A program made the translations under genes and the position numbers. 10,486 bases of DNA from DATILL01 sp035476575 (GTDB lineage: Bacteria; Actinomycetota; Actinomycetes; Mycobacteriales; JACQDL01): assembly GCA_035476575.1 (NCBI GenBank), contig DATILL010000048.1, positions 1 to 10,486 of the forward strand, in the 5' to 3' direction. Shown here piece by piece: positions 1 to 5,793 of this stretch (the first letter of the stretch is position 1; every line of letters begins with the position of its first letter). The notes below the pieces were generated by a model. That model saw only the letters and a program-made list of their open reading frames with translations. It was not told where the DNA came from and made no database searches.

Positions 1-87
1 TTGCATGCGGTCCACGCTCGGGTTGTCGCGTGCCTCCGGCCGCGCACCGTGATCCATTTAGCCTTAACGACAGGGAGTCCGCGTCCG
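1..87 (+). other. rplU leader and upstream region
   Basis: This stretch precedes the L21 start and shows no complete gene. The reading frame of rplU stays open upstream to a TTG at base 1, but the extra residues do not resemble L21. A purine-rich Shine-Dalgarno (CAGGGAG, 71-77) lies 10 bases before the ATG at 88. A TAnnnT hexamer at 59-64 could be a -10 box but has no convincing -35, so I do not call a promoter. Confidence 0.4.
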
Positions 88-402
88 ATGTACGCGATCG
101 TCAAGACCGGCGGCAAGCAGTACAAGGTTGCCGAGGGCGACGTGATCGAGGTCGAGAAGCTCGCGGGTGCGCCCGGCGATGCGCTGACGCTCGCCGCGAT
201 CCTCCTCGTCGACGGTGACAACCTGGTGACCGACGCGGCCAAGCTTGCCAACGTTACGGTGTCCGGCGAGATCGCCGAGCACACCAAGGGTCCGAAGATC
301 CGGATCCACAAGTTCAAGAACAAGACCGGCTACCACAAGCGCCAGGGTCACCGGCAGAAGCTGACCCAGGTGAAGGTGACCGGGATCGAGAGCGGGAAGT
401 AG
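88..402 (+). CDS. rplU: 50S ribosomal protein L21
   Basis: Encodes L21, a 23S rRNA-binding protein of the large ribosomal subunit that is needed for early assembly. The 104-residue product has the normal length. It begins with the family's typical MYAIVKTGGKQYKV and carries the C-terminal signature around residues 76-97, with GHRQ at 87-90 followed by the lysine- and threonine-containing KLTQVKVTGI. The ATG at 88 is chosen over the upstream in-frame TTG at 1 because homology starts exactly there and a Shine-Dalgarno (CAGGGAG, 71-77) precedes it. rpmA follows after 10 bases, so the two are almost certainly one transcript, as in most bacteria. Identification is secure from sequence and context. 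Confidence 0.98.
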   Translation: MYAIVKTGGKQYKVAEGDVIEVEKLAGAPGDALTLAAILLVDGDNLVTDAAKLANVTVSGEIAEHTKGPKIRIHKFKNKTGYHKRQGHRQKLTQVKVTGIESGK

Positions 403-412
403 GCCACCGGCA

Positions 413-670
413 ATGGCACACAAAAAGGGCGCGTCCAGCTCCAAGAATGGTCGTGACTCGAACGCGCAGCGGCTGGGCGTGAAGCGTTTCGGCGGCCAGG
501 TGGTCAAGGCGGGGGAGATCTTGGTCCGGCAGCGCGGCACCAAGTTCCACCCCGGGGTGAACGTCGGCCGCGGCAACGACGACACCTTGTTCGCGCTGGC
601 CGCTGGTGCGGTCCGGTTCGGTCAGACGCGGGGCCGCAAGACCGTCAACATCGTCCCGGCAGAGGGCTGA
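413..670 (+). CDS. rpmA: 50S ribosomal protein L27
   Basis: Encodes L27, whose flexible N-terminus reaches the peptidyl-transferase centre and helps position the tRNA ends. The 85-residue product starts MAHKKGASSSKNGRDS, continues with the conserved RLGVKRFGGQ and then the signature RQRGTKFHPGVNVGRGNDDT. It begins directly with the mature N-terminus; the cleaved N-terminal extension seen in Firmicutes L27 is absent. It starts 10 bases after the rplU stop without a clear Shine-Dalgarno of its own (a GGGAAG overlaps the rplU stop 14 bases upstream), which suggests translation is helped by the preceding gene. A strong stem-loop follows at 695-728 and probably ends most of the rplU-rpmA transcript. 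Confidence 0.98.
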   Translation: MAHKKGASSSKNGRDSNAQRLGVKRFGGQVVKAGEILVRQRGTKFHPGVNVGRGNDDTLFALAAGAVRFGQTRGRKTVNIVPAEG

Positions 671-694
671 CGGCCCACCGGGAAGCACGTTTCC

Positions 695-728
695 AAGGGG
701 CGGGCCGGGTCTCACCGGCCCGCCCCTT
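695..728 (+). terminator. rpmA terminator stem-loop
   Basis: A perfect 14-bp GC-rich stem (695-708 with 715-728) closes a 6-base loop (709-714), starting 24 bases after the rpmA stop. Only a short, mixed pyrimidine run (TTCC) follows, as is common for terminators in high-GC actinobacteria. It probably ends or reduces transcription between the ribosomal protein genes and obgE; read-through into obgE is possible because no clear obgE promoter is visible. Confidence 0.75.
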
Positions 729-735
729 CCTGCCA

Positions 736-803
736 CCCCACTTGTCGCGAAAATCTGGCGTGACACGCCCGCATGTCCGGCCGGATCTTCGCGACAGGTG
801 GGG
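736..803. repeat. Long imperfect inverted repeat before obgE
   Basis: Two 23-base arms (736-758 and 781-803) pair at 20 positions plus two G-U pairs, with one A-C mismatch, around a 22-base centre. The right arm ends only a few bases before the obgE Shine-Dalgarno (AAGGAGAG, 806-813). It is separate from the terminator at 695-728. It could be a second terminator, a leader structure controlling obgE, a processing site, or a copy of a dispersed palindromic repeat. The sequence alone does not decide between these. Confidence 0.6.
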
Positions 804-821
804 GCAAGGAGAGAGCCAGCC

Positions 822-2261
822 ATGACGTCGTTCATCGACCGGGTCGTGCTGCATGTTGCCGCGGGCGGCGGCGGGCATGGTTGCGCCTCGGTGCACCGGG
901 AGAAGTTCAAGCCGCTGGGCGGGCCAGACGGCGGCAATGGCGGCGACGGCGGCGACGTGGTGCTGGTCGTCGACCCCGGCGTACACACCCTGCTCGACTT
1001 CCACCACCACCCACACCAGCGAGCCGCCAACGGCCGTCCTGGCCAGGGTGACAACCGCGACGGTGGCAACGGCGCGGCCCTGGAGCTGCGCGTGCCGGAC
1101 GGCACCGTCGTACAGAAGACCGACGGCGAGGTGCTGGCCGACCTGACCGGCGCCGGCACGCGGTACGTCGTGGCGCGCGGCGGCCGGGGCGGCCTCGGCA
1201 ACGCCGCGCTGGCCAGCCGCCGCCGCAAGGCGCCCGGCTTTGCCCTGCTCGGCGAGCCCGGCGAGGCCCTCGACGTTGTCCTGGAGCTGAAGAGCGTCGC
1301 CGACGTCGGCTTGGTCGGGTACCCGAGCGCGGGCAAGTCCTCGCTGGTCGCGGCCATGTCCGCGGCCCGTCCGAAGATCGCCGACTACCCGTTCACCACG
1401 CTGGTGCCGAACCTCGGCGTGGTGAACGCGGGAGACTCGGTCTTCACCATGGCGGACGTGCCGGGCCTGATCCCCGGGGCCGCCGAGGGCCGTGGCCTGG
1501 GCCTGGCCTTCCTCCGGCACGTCGAGCGTTGCGCCGTGCTCGTGCACGTGGTCGACTGCGCCACGCTGGAGCCCGGCCGCGACCCCGTCAGCGACGTCGA
1601 CGTGATCGAGGCCGAGCTGCGGGCCTACACCGGCTCGCTGGCCGCCGGCCTGGCCGACCGAGCCCGGATCGTCGTGCTCAACAAGGTCGACGTCCCCGAG
1701 GCCCGCGAGCTGGCCGAGCTGGTCCGGCCCGAGCTGGCGGCGCGCGGCTACCAGGTGTTCGCGGCCAGCGCGGCCAGCCACGAGGGGCTGCCGGCGTTCG
1801 GCTATGCGCTGGCCCGCGAGGTCGAGGCGCACCGGGCCGCGCTGCCGCCGGTCGAGCCGACCCGGTTGGTGCTGCGACCCGCGGCGGTTGGGCGCGATAC
1901 GTTCCGGATCGTTTCGGATCCCGACGACCCGGGCCACTTCACCGTGTACGGCGACAAGCCCGAGCGCTGGGTCCGGCAGACCGACTTCACCAACGACGAG
2001 GCGATCGGCTACCTGGCCGACCGGCTGGCCCGGCTCGGGGTGGAGCAGGCGCTGGCCGCGGCTGGTGCCGAGCCGGGCGCTGAGGTGACGATCGGCTCGG
2101 TCAGCTTCGACTGGGAGCCGACCGGAGCCGGCGAGGAGGAGGCCGAGTTCAGCTCGGGCGTGCGGGGCACCGACGCCCGGCTGGAGCGCCGTACCCGCGG
2201 CCGCCCGGCCGACCGGCTGGCCGCCAGGAAAGCGCGCCGGGCCAGCGCGGACGACCGATGA
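822..2261 (+). CDS. obgE: GTPase ObgE/CgtA
   Basis: Encodes Obg, a P-loop GTPase that binds the 50S subunit and acts in ribosome assembly and stress responses. The 479 residues show the full domain order. The glycine-rich Obg fold (about 1-160) has GGGGHG and repeated GGxGG stretches. The G domain has P-loop GYPSAGKSS at 166-174, switch Thr in YPFTTL near 192, DVPGLI at 212-217 and NKVD at 287-290. The C-terminal OCT domain spans about 361-431. A charged, Arg-rich tail of about 48 residues follows. The ATG at 822 is chosen because the typical N-terminus (F-hydrophobic-DR-V) starts there, 8 bases after AAGGAGAG; the open frame upstream to 606 crosses rpmA and the terminator. The stop overlaps the next ATG as ATGA. 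The end of the tail is part of a duplicated junction shared with proB. Confidence 0.97.
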   Translation: MTSFIDRVVLHVAAGGGGHGCASVHREKFKPLGGPDGGNGGDGGDVVLVVDPGVHTLLDFHHHPHQRAANGRPGQGDNRDGGNGAALELRVPDGTVVQKTDGEVLADLTGAGTRYVVARGGRGGLGNAALASRRRKAPGFALLGEPGEALDVVLELKSVADVGLVGYPSAGKSSLVAAMSAARPKIADYPFTTLVPNLGVVNAGDSVFTMADVPGLIPGAAEGRGLGLAFLRHVERCAVLVHVVDCATLEPGRDPVSDVDVIEAELRAYTGSLAAGLADRARIVVLNKVDVPEARELAELVRPELAARGYQVFAASAASHEGLPAFGYALAREVEAHRAALPPVEPTRLVLRPAAVGRDTFRIVSDPDDPGHFTVYGDKPERWVRQTDFTNDEAIGYLADRLARLGVEQALAAAGAEPGAEVTIGSVSFDWEPTGAGEEEAEFSSGVRGTDARLERRTRGRPADRLAARKARRASADDR

Positions 2262-2334
2262 CCAGACGTGCGTTCGCTGGTGGCCGGCTGGTCACGAAGA
2301 AGGCGCGCCGGGCCAGCGCGGACGACCGATGACC
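2232..2334 (+). repeat. Duplicated obgE/proB junction, 71-bp offset
   Basis: A 32-base block (2232-2263) is repeated exactly at 2303-2334. It contains the end of the obgE coding sequence and the ATGA overlap. The bases around the blocks are also related: CCGGCTGG-type segments recur before each block and again inside proB, so a unit of roughly 70-74 bp appears to have been duplicated in tandem and then diverged. The result is two ATGA overlaps 71 bases apart. Confidence 0.9.
2258..2332 (+). CDS. Small duplication-born ORF between obgE and proB
   Basis: A 24-codon frame starts at the ATG of the first ATGA (overlapping the obgE stop) and ends at the TGA of the second ATGA (overlapping the proB start). 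Its first half, MTRRAFAGGRLVTKK, resembles the ProB N-terminus (MTRG...AAGRLVVK). Its second half, ARRASADDR, is identical to the last nine residues of ObgE. It is therefore a by-product of the junction duplication rather than a known gene. The product would be very basic. It may be translated simply to carry ribosomes from obgE to proB. I do not claim a function for the peptide; it may equally be untranslated. Confidence 0.35.
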   Translation: MTRRAFAGGRLVTKKARRASADDR

Positions 2335-3441
2335 CGGGGGGTGCTGGCCGCCGCTGGCCGGCTGGTCGTCAAGGTCGGCTCGTCGTCCCTGACCAGCCTG
2401 TCCGGTGGGCTGGACGGGGACCGGCTGGATGCGCTGGTCGACGCCCTCGCCGCCCGCCGCCGGACCGGTAGCCAGGTGGTTCTGGTCTCCTCGGGCGCGA
2501 TCGCGGCCGGGCTGGCCCCGCTCGGGCTGGCCCACCGGCCGGGCGACCTGGCCACCCAGCAGGCGGCGGCCAGCGTCGGTCAGCTCCTGCTGGTGGAGCG
2601 GTACGCGGCGTCGTTCGGCCGGTACGGCCTCACGGTGGGCCAGGTGCTGCTGACCGCCGACGACCTGCACCGCCGGGTGCACTACCGCAACGCGCACCGC
2701 ACGCTGGAGCGGCTGCTCGCCCTCGGCGTCGTCCCGATCATCAACGAGAACGACGCGGTGGCCACCGACGAGATCCGGTTCGGCGACAACGATCGGCTGG
2801 CCGCGCTGGTGGCGCACCTGGTCGCGGCCGAGGCGCTGGTGCTGCTGTCCGATGTGGACGGCCTGTACGACGGCGACCCGCGGCGGGACGGCGCGACGCT
2901 GGTGCGCGAGGTGCGCGGGCCGGCCGACCTGGCCGGGATCGAGGCGGGTGGCCGCCGTGGGGGCGGGCTCGGGACCGGCGGGATGCTGAGCAAGCTGGAG
3001 GCGGCCCGGATGGCGGCGGGGGCGGGTGTACCGGTGCTGCTGACCGCGTCGAGCCTCGCGGCCGCGGCGCTGGCCACCGGGCCGGGCCTGCCCGAGGTCG
3101 GCACGTTCTTCGCTGCCCAGGCGCGGCGGACGGCGTCCCGGCTGTTCTGGCTGCGGCACGCGACCCGGCCGCGTGGCCGGCTGGTGCTGGACGAGGGCGC
3201 GGTCGAGGCGGTGGTGGCCCGGCGCAAGTCGCTGCTGCCGGCCGGGGTGACCGCGGTGCAGGGCGTGTTTGACGCTGGCGACCCGGTCGACCTGGTCGAC
3301 CTGGCCGGTACGCCGGTAGCCCGGGGGCTGGTGGCGTACGACGCCGACGAGCTGCCGGCGCTGCTCGGCCGGTCCACCCGCGAGCTGGCCCCGGAGTTCC
3401 GCCGCGTGATCGTGCACCGCGACGACCTGATCCTGCTGTGA
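2329..3441 (+). CDS. proB: Glutamate 5-kinase
   Basis: Catalyses ATP-dependent phosphorylation of L-glutamate to gamma-glutamyl phosphate, the first and normally proline-inhibited step of proline synthesis, in the cytoplasm. The 370-residue length fits the two-domain form. An amino-acid kinase domain (about 10-260) has VVKVGSSSL at 13-21 with Lys15, SSGAIAAG at 54-61, IINENDAV at 137-144, FGDNDRLAA from 151, LLSDVDGLYDGDP and the GTGGMLSKLEAA substrate loop. A C-terminal PUA domain (about 280-365) starts near GRLVLDEGA. The ATG overlaps the stop of the small ORF at 2258-2332 as ATGA, implying translational coupling back to obgE. A strong stem-loop begins 8 bases after the stop, and proA follows under what looks like separate initiation. 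Confidence 0.97.
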   Translation: MTRGVLAAAGRLVVKVGSSSLTSLSGGLDGDRLDALVDALAARRRTGSQVVLVSSGAIAAGLAPLGLAHRPGDLATQQAAASVGQLLLVERYAASFGRYGLTVGQVLLTADDLHRRVHYRNAHRTLERLLALGVVPIINENDAVATDEIRFGDNDRLAALVAHLVAAEALVLLSDVDGLYDGDPRRDGATLVREVRGPADLAGIEAGGRRGGGLGTGGMLSKLEAARMAAGAGVPVLLTASSLAAAALATGPGLPEVGTFFAAQARRTASRLFWLRHATRPRGRLVLDEGAVEAVVARRKSLLPAGVTAVQGVFDAGDPVDLVDLAGTPVARGLVAYDADELPALLGRSTRELAPEFRRVIVHRDDLILL

Positions 3442-3448
3442 CTGCCAG

Positions 3449-3500
3449 CCGCTCCCGCTGTGGTCACCAGTCGGCGCAGAGGTGACCACAGCGGGAGCGG
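3449..3500 (+). terminator. Perfect 20-bp stem-loop after proB
   Basis: Arms 3449-3468 and 3481-3500 pair at all 20 positions around a 12-base loop (3469-3480). It starts 8 bases after the proB stop, where a terminator is expected. There is no T-run after it, so it could also act as a bidirectional or mRNA-stabilising stem, or as a protein-binding palindrome upstream of the proA promoter. Confidence 0.7.
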
Positions 3501-3516
3501 AGCCGGGCGGGATCGT

Positions 3517-3529
3517 TACGCTGGGTGGC
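3517..3529 (+). promoter_or_regulatory. Putative leaderless promoter of proA
   Basis: A TAnnnT -10 box (TACGCT, 3517-3522) is followed by 7 bases and then the proA ATG at 3530, so transcription would begin at or next to the start codon. No usable Shine-Dalgarno is present (GGGTGG touches the ATG). This spacing is the known hallmark of leaderless genes in actinobacteria. No clear -35 is visible; that region would fall in the right arm of the preceding stem-loop. Confidence 0.55.
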
Positions 3530-4783
3530 ATGTCCATCGAGAACGACGTGCTGGGCGCCGCCCGGCGGGCCAGGGAGGCGGCCGCGGTGCTCGCCCCGAT
3601 GTCGCGGCTGGGCAAGGACACCGCCCTGCACGCGATGGCCGACGCGCTGGAGGCCGCTGCGGCGCCGGTGCTGGCGGCCAACGCGGCGGACGTCGCGGCC
3701 GGCCGGGCGGACGGCCTGGCCGAGGCGATGCTGGACCGGCTGGCGCTGTCCGGGCAGCGGGTCGCCGCGATGGCCGCCGGCCTACGCGACCTGGCCGGGC
3801 TGCCCGACCCGGTGGGCGAGGTGGTCCGCGGCTACACCCTGCCGAACGGCCTGGAGGTGCGCCAGCTCCGGGTGCCGCTCGGCGTGGTCGGCATCGTCTA
3901 CGAGGCACGCCCCAACGTCACCGTGGACGCGGCCGGCATCGCGCTGAAGAGCGGCAACGCCGTGCTGCTGCGCGGCTCGGCCTCGGCGTACCGGTCCAAC
4001 GCCGCCCTGGTCGAGGTGCTGGCCGAGGCCGGCACCAAGGCCGGGCTGCCCGAGCACGCCGTACAGCTCCTGCCGGCCGACCGCGAGTCGGTGACCCACC
4101 TGATCCGGGCCCGCGGGCTGGTGGACGTGATCATCCCGCGCGGCGGCGCCGGCCTGATCGAGCACGTCGTCCGCGGCTCGACGGTGCCGGTCATCGAGAC
4201 CGGCGTCGGCAACTGCCACGTCTACGTCGACGCCGCCGCCGACCTGGACATGGCGGTGGCCATCACGATCAACGCCAAGGTCTCCCGGCCGAGCGTGTGC
4301 AACGCCGCCGAGACGCTGCTGGTGCACCGCGACATCGCCCCGGCGTTCCTGCCGGTCGTGCTGCCCGCGCTGGCCGAGGCGGGCGTGACGGTGCACGGCG
4401 ACCCGACCGTCCGCCAGTACGGCGGCGAGCGGGTGCTGGCCGCGACGGACGAGGACTGGGCGGCAGAGTACCTCTCCCTGGACCTGGCCGCCCGGGTGGT
4501 GGACTCCGTCGACGACGCCGTCGCGCACATCCGGCGGTGGAGCAGCGGCCACACCGAGGCGATCGTGACCGGCTCGCAGCCCGCCGCCCGGCACTTCGTG
4601 TCGCATGTGGACAGTGCCGCCGTGATGGTGAACGCCTCGACCCGGTTCACCGACGGCGGGGAGCTCGGGTTCGGCGCCGAGATCGGCATCTCCACCCAGA
4701 AGCTGCACGCCCGCGGGCCGATGGGCCTGCCGGAGCTGACCAGCACGAAGTATGTCGTGACCGGCGAGGGCCAGGTCCGCTAG
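3530..4783 (+). CDS. proA: Glutamate-5-semialdehyde dehydrogenase (gamma-glutamyl phosphate reductase)
   Basis: Reduces L-glutamyl 5-phosphate with NADPH to glutamate 5-semialdehyde, which cyclises to pyrroline-5-carboxylate; this is the second step of proline synthesis, directly after ProB. The 417 residues match the usual length. Conserved segments are PLGVVGIVYEARPNVT, KSGNAVLLRGS, the catalytic PSVCNAAETLLVH with Cys257, and the C-terminal FGAEIGISTQKLHARGPMGL. The segment before the cysteine reads NAKVSRPSVC, where NAKTQRPSVC is common, a mild variation. The ATG at 3530 is chosen because homology begins there and a -10 box sits 7 bases upstream. The GTG at 3482 would lie inside the stem-loop and add 16 unrelated residues. 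The stop codon lies in a 15-bp tandem repeat. Confidence 0.97.
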   Translation: MSIENDVLGAARRAREAAAVLAPMSRLGKDTALHAMADALEAAAAPVLAANAADVAAGRADGLAEAMLDRLALSGQRVAAMAAGLRDLAGLPDPVGEVVRGYTLPNGLEVRQLRVPLGVVGIVYEARPNVTVDAAGIALKSGNAVLLRGSASAYRSNAALVEVLAEAGTKAGLPEHAVQLLPADRESVTHLIRARGLVDVIIPRGGAGLIEHVVRGSTVPVIETGVGNCHVYVDAAADLDMAVAITINAKVSRPSVCNAAETLLVHRDIAPAFLPVVLPALAEAGVTVHGDPTVRQYGGERVLAATDEDWAAEYLSLDLAARVVDSVDDAVAHIRRWSSGHTEAIVTGSQPAARHFVSHVDSAAVMVNASTRFTDGGELGFGAEIGISTQKLHARGPMGLPELTSTKYVVTGEGQVR

Positions 4784-4822
4784 GGCCAGCTCCGCTAGGC
4801 CCAGATCCGCCAGGCCCAGGCC
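4769..4822 (+). repeat. 15-bp tandem repeat spanning the proA stop
   Basis: About 3.6 units of 15 bases with the pattern G(G/C)CCAGnTCCGC(T/C)AG run from 4769 to 4822. Unit 1 holds the last four codons and stop of proA (4781-4783), unit 2 repeats them including a second in-frame TAG (4796-4798), and unit 3 has CAG where the stop would be. This looks like local slippage duplication after the stop codon. Confidence 0.8.
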
Positions 4823-4915
4823 ATCCCGCCCCCCGTCGCAAGAAGGTCACCCACGCCCGTGCCGGTCAGGGCCACCGTGCGAGGCAGGCCCGCGGCACAT
4901 CCGGCCACGTCGAGA

Positions 4916-4931
4916 TGTGAGTTAGCTCACA
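4916..4931. promoter_or_regulatory. Crp/GlxR-type binding palindrome
   Basis: TGTGAGTTAGCTCACA matches the consensus TGTGA-N6-TCACA of cAMP receptor proteins and also the stricter TGTGANNTANNTCACA described for corynebacterial GlxR; mycobacterial Crp uses a similar motif. It lies 133 bp after the proA stop and about 210 bp before nadD. That distance is large for classical activation at the visible nadD -10 box, so the controlled promoter is uncertain. Confidence 0.6.
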
Positions 4932-5066
4932 CTGGCGTCTCACCGGGGCTGTTCGGCACTCCCTTCAGGGACGCGGCGGAGAGCTTGGTTGGTACAGGCG
5001 CTCCATGGCCCCCAGGGCCGGGCGGGCATGCCGGAGCCGCCTCGCGTCTCGTGCCCGGGGGTGCGA

Positions 5067-5100
5067 GGTCGACCGGTCTGCACGGGGGGACCGGTCGACC
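5067..5100 (+). other. 12-bp stem-loop upstream of nadD
   Basis: Arms 5067-5078 and 5089-5100 (GGTCGACCGGTC and its complement) pair perfectly around a 10-base loop. A 6-bp alternative stem (5040-5045 with 5063-5068) shares two bases with the left arm, so the two cannot form fully together. It may be a distant terminator for transcripts from proA, or a palindromic protein site upstream of the nadD promoter. Confidence 0.5.
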
Positions 5101-5129
5101 GCGGGCCCGCCGCTTACCCGGACAACCCC

Positions 5130-5143
5130 TAACATCGCGGCTC
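5130..5143 (+). promoter_or_regulatory. Putative leaderless promoter of nadD
   Basis: TAACAT (5130-5135) is a good TAnnnT -10 box followed by 8 bases before the nadD ATG at 5144. No Shine-Dalgarno is present in those bases. This arrangement fits leaderless transcription, as for proA. No clear -35 was found. Confidence 0.55.
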
Positions 5144-5725
5144 ATGAGGCGGATCGGGGTGATGGGCGGGACGTTCGACCCGATCCATCACGGGCATCTG
5201 GTCGCGGCCAGCGAGGTCGCCGCGATGTTCCGGCTCGACGAGGTGGTCTTCGTGCCGACCGGCGAGCCGTGGCAGAAGACCGGCCGCGAGGTCAGCCCGG
5301 CCGAGCACCGTTACCTGATGGCGGTCATCGCCACCGCGCCGAACCCGCGGTTCTGGGTCAGCCGGGTGGACATCGACCGGCCCGGTCCGACGTACGCCAT
5401 CGACACCCTGCGCGACCTCGCCGTCGCCCGGCCGGACGCGACCCTCTACTTCATCACCGGCGCGGACGCGCTGGCCAAGATCCTGTCCTGGCGGAACGTC
5501 GCGGAGCTGTTCGCGCTGGCGCACTTCATCGGGGTGACCCGGCCAGGCTACGACCTGTCCGACGCGCACCTGCCGGAGGACTCGGTCAGCCTGGTCGAGG
5601 TGCCGGCGATGACGATCTCCTCCAGCGACTGCCGGGAGCGGGTCCGGGCCGGGCAGCCGGTGTGGTACCTCGTGCCGGACGGGGTCGTGCAGTACATCCA
5701 CAAGCACCGGCTGTACCGCTCGTGA
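5144..5725 (+). CDS. nadD: Nicotinate-nucleotide adenylyltransferase
   Basis: Transfers AMP from ATP to nicotinate mononucleotide to give deamido-NAD, a step shared by the de novo and salvage routes to NAD. The 193 residues fit the family. The nucleotidyltransferase signature GGTFDPIHHGHL is at 8-19, and the second ATP-binding motif is ISSSDCR at 158-164, a variant of the common ISSTxIR. The product ends with the typical YIHKHRLY. The ATG at 5144 is chosen because MRRIGVMGGTFDP is the expected N-terminus and a -10 box sits just upstream; the longer frame from 4859 is not conserved. It heads the group nadD-rsfS-phosphatase, the same order as Rv2421c-Rv2420c-Rv2419c in Mycobacterium tuberculosis. 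Confidence 0.96.
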   Translation: MRRIGVMGGTFDPIHHGHLVAASEVAAMFRLDEVVFVPTGEPWQKTGREVSPAEHRYLMAVIATAPNPRFWVSRVDIDRPGPTYAIDTLRDLAVARPDATLYFITGADALAKILSWRNVAELFALAHFIGVTRPGYDLSDAHLPEDSVSLVEVPAMTISSSDCRERVRAGQPVWYLVPDGVVQYIHKHRLYRS

Positions 5726-5739
5726 GAGGCTTGGACACC

Positions 5740-5793
5740 GTGACCGAAGACCCGACTCGACCCAGCGCGAGCCAGCCTCGTGACAGCGTCTGA
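5740..5793 (+). CDS. Possible 17-residue ORF overlapping the rsfS start
   Basis: A GTG at 5740, 10 bases after a GAGAGG that overlaps the nadD stop, opens a 17-codon frame (MTEDPTRPSASQPRDSV) ending at 5793, 14 bases inside rsfS in another frame. I do not recognise the peptide. It could be an upstream ORF feeding ribosomes to rsfS, the N-terminal remnant of a lost gene (some actinobacteria carry an extra gene between nadD and rsfS), or chance. Confidence 0.25.
   Translation: MTEDPTRPSASQPRDSV

Larger units (their letters stand above)
4784..5143. other. Intergenic region proA-nadD (360 bp)
   Basis: No gene can be supported here. The nadD frame stays open upstream to a GTG at 4859, but the 95 extra residues are Gly/Pro/Arg-rich and do not resemble NadD. 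The region holds the tail of the 15-bp tandem repeat, a Crp/GlxR-type palindrome (4916-4931), a 12-bp stem-loop (5067-5100) and a nadD promoter (5130-5135). No U-tailed terminator for proA was found. The segment 4932-5066 is unexplained apart from short GC-rich stems. Confidence 0.7.

Noticed and set aside
606..821. Upstream extension of obgE to 606
   Set aside because: The extension overlaps rpmA and both stem-loops; Obg homology and a Shine-Dalgarno fix the start at 822.
2149..3681. A 510-codon minus-strand frame across proB
   Set aside because: It is another GC-bias shadow; it runs through obgE, proB, the stem-loop and proA and has no motif or ribosome-binding site that supports it.
4915..4930. 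Possible vector contamination: 16 bases equal the E. coli lac CAP site core
   Set aside because: The match stops at the palindrome; the bases on both sides do not continue as lac sequence and match the GC-rich surroundings. It is better read as a consensus Crp-type site.
4859..5143. N-terminal extension of nadD from the GTG at 4859
   Set aside because: The 95 extra residues are not NadD-like, the frame spans the palindrome and stem-loop, and a -10 box lies just before the ATG at 5144.
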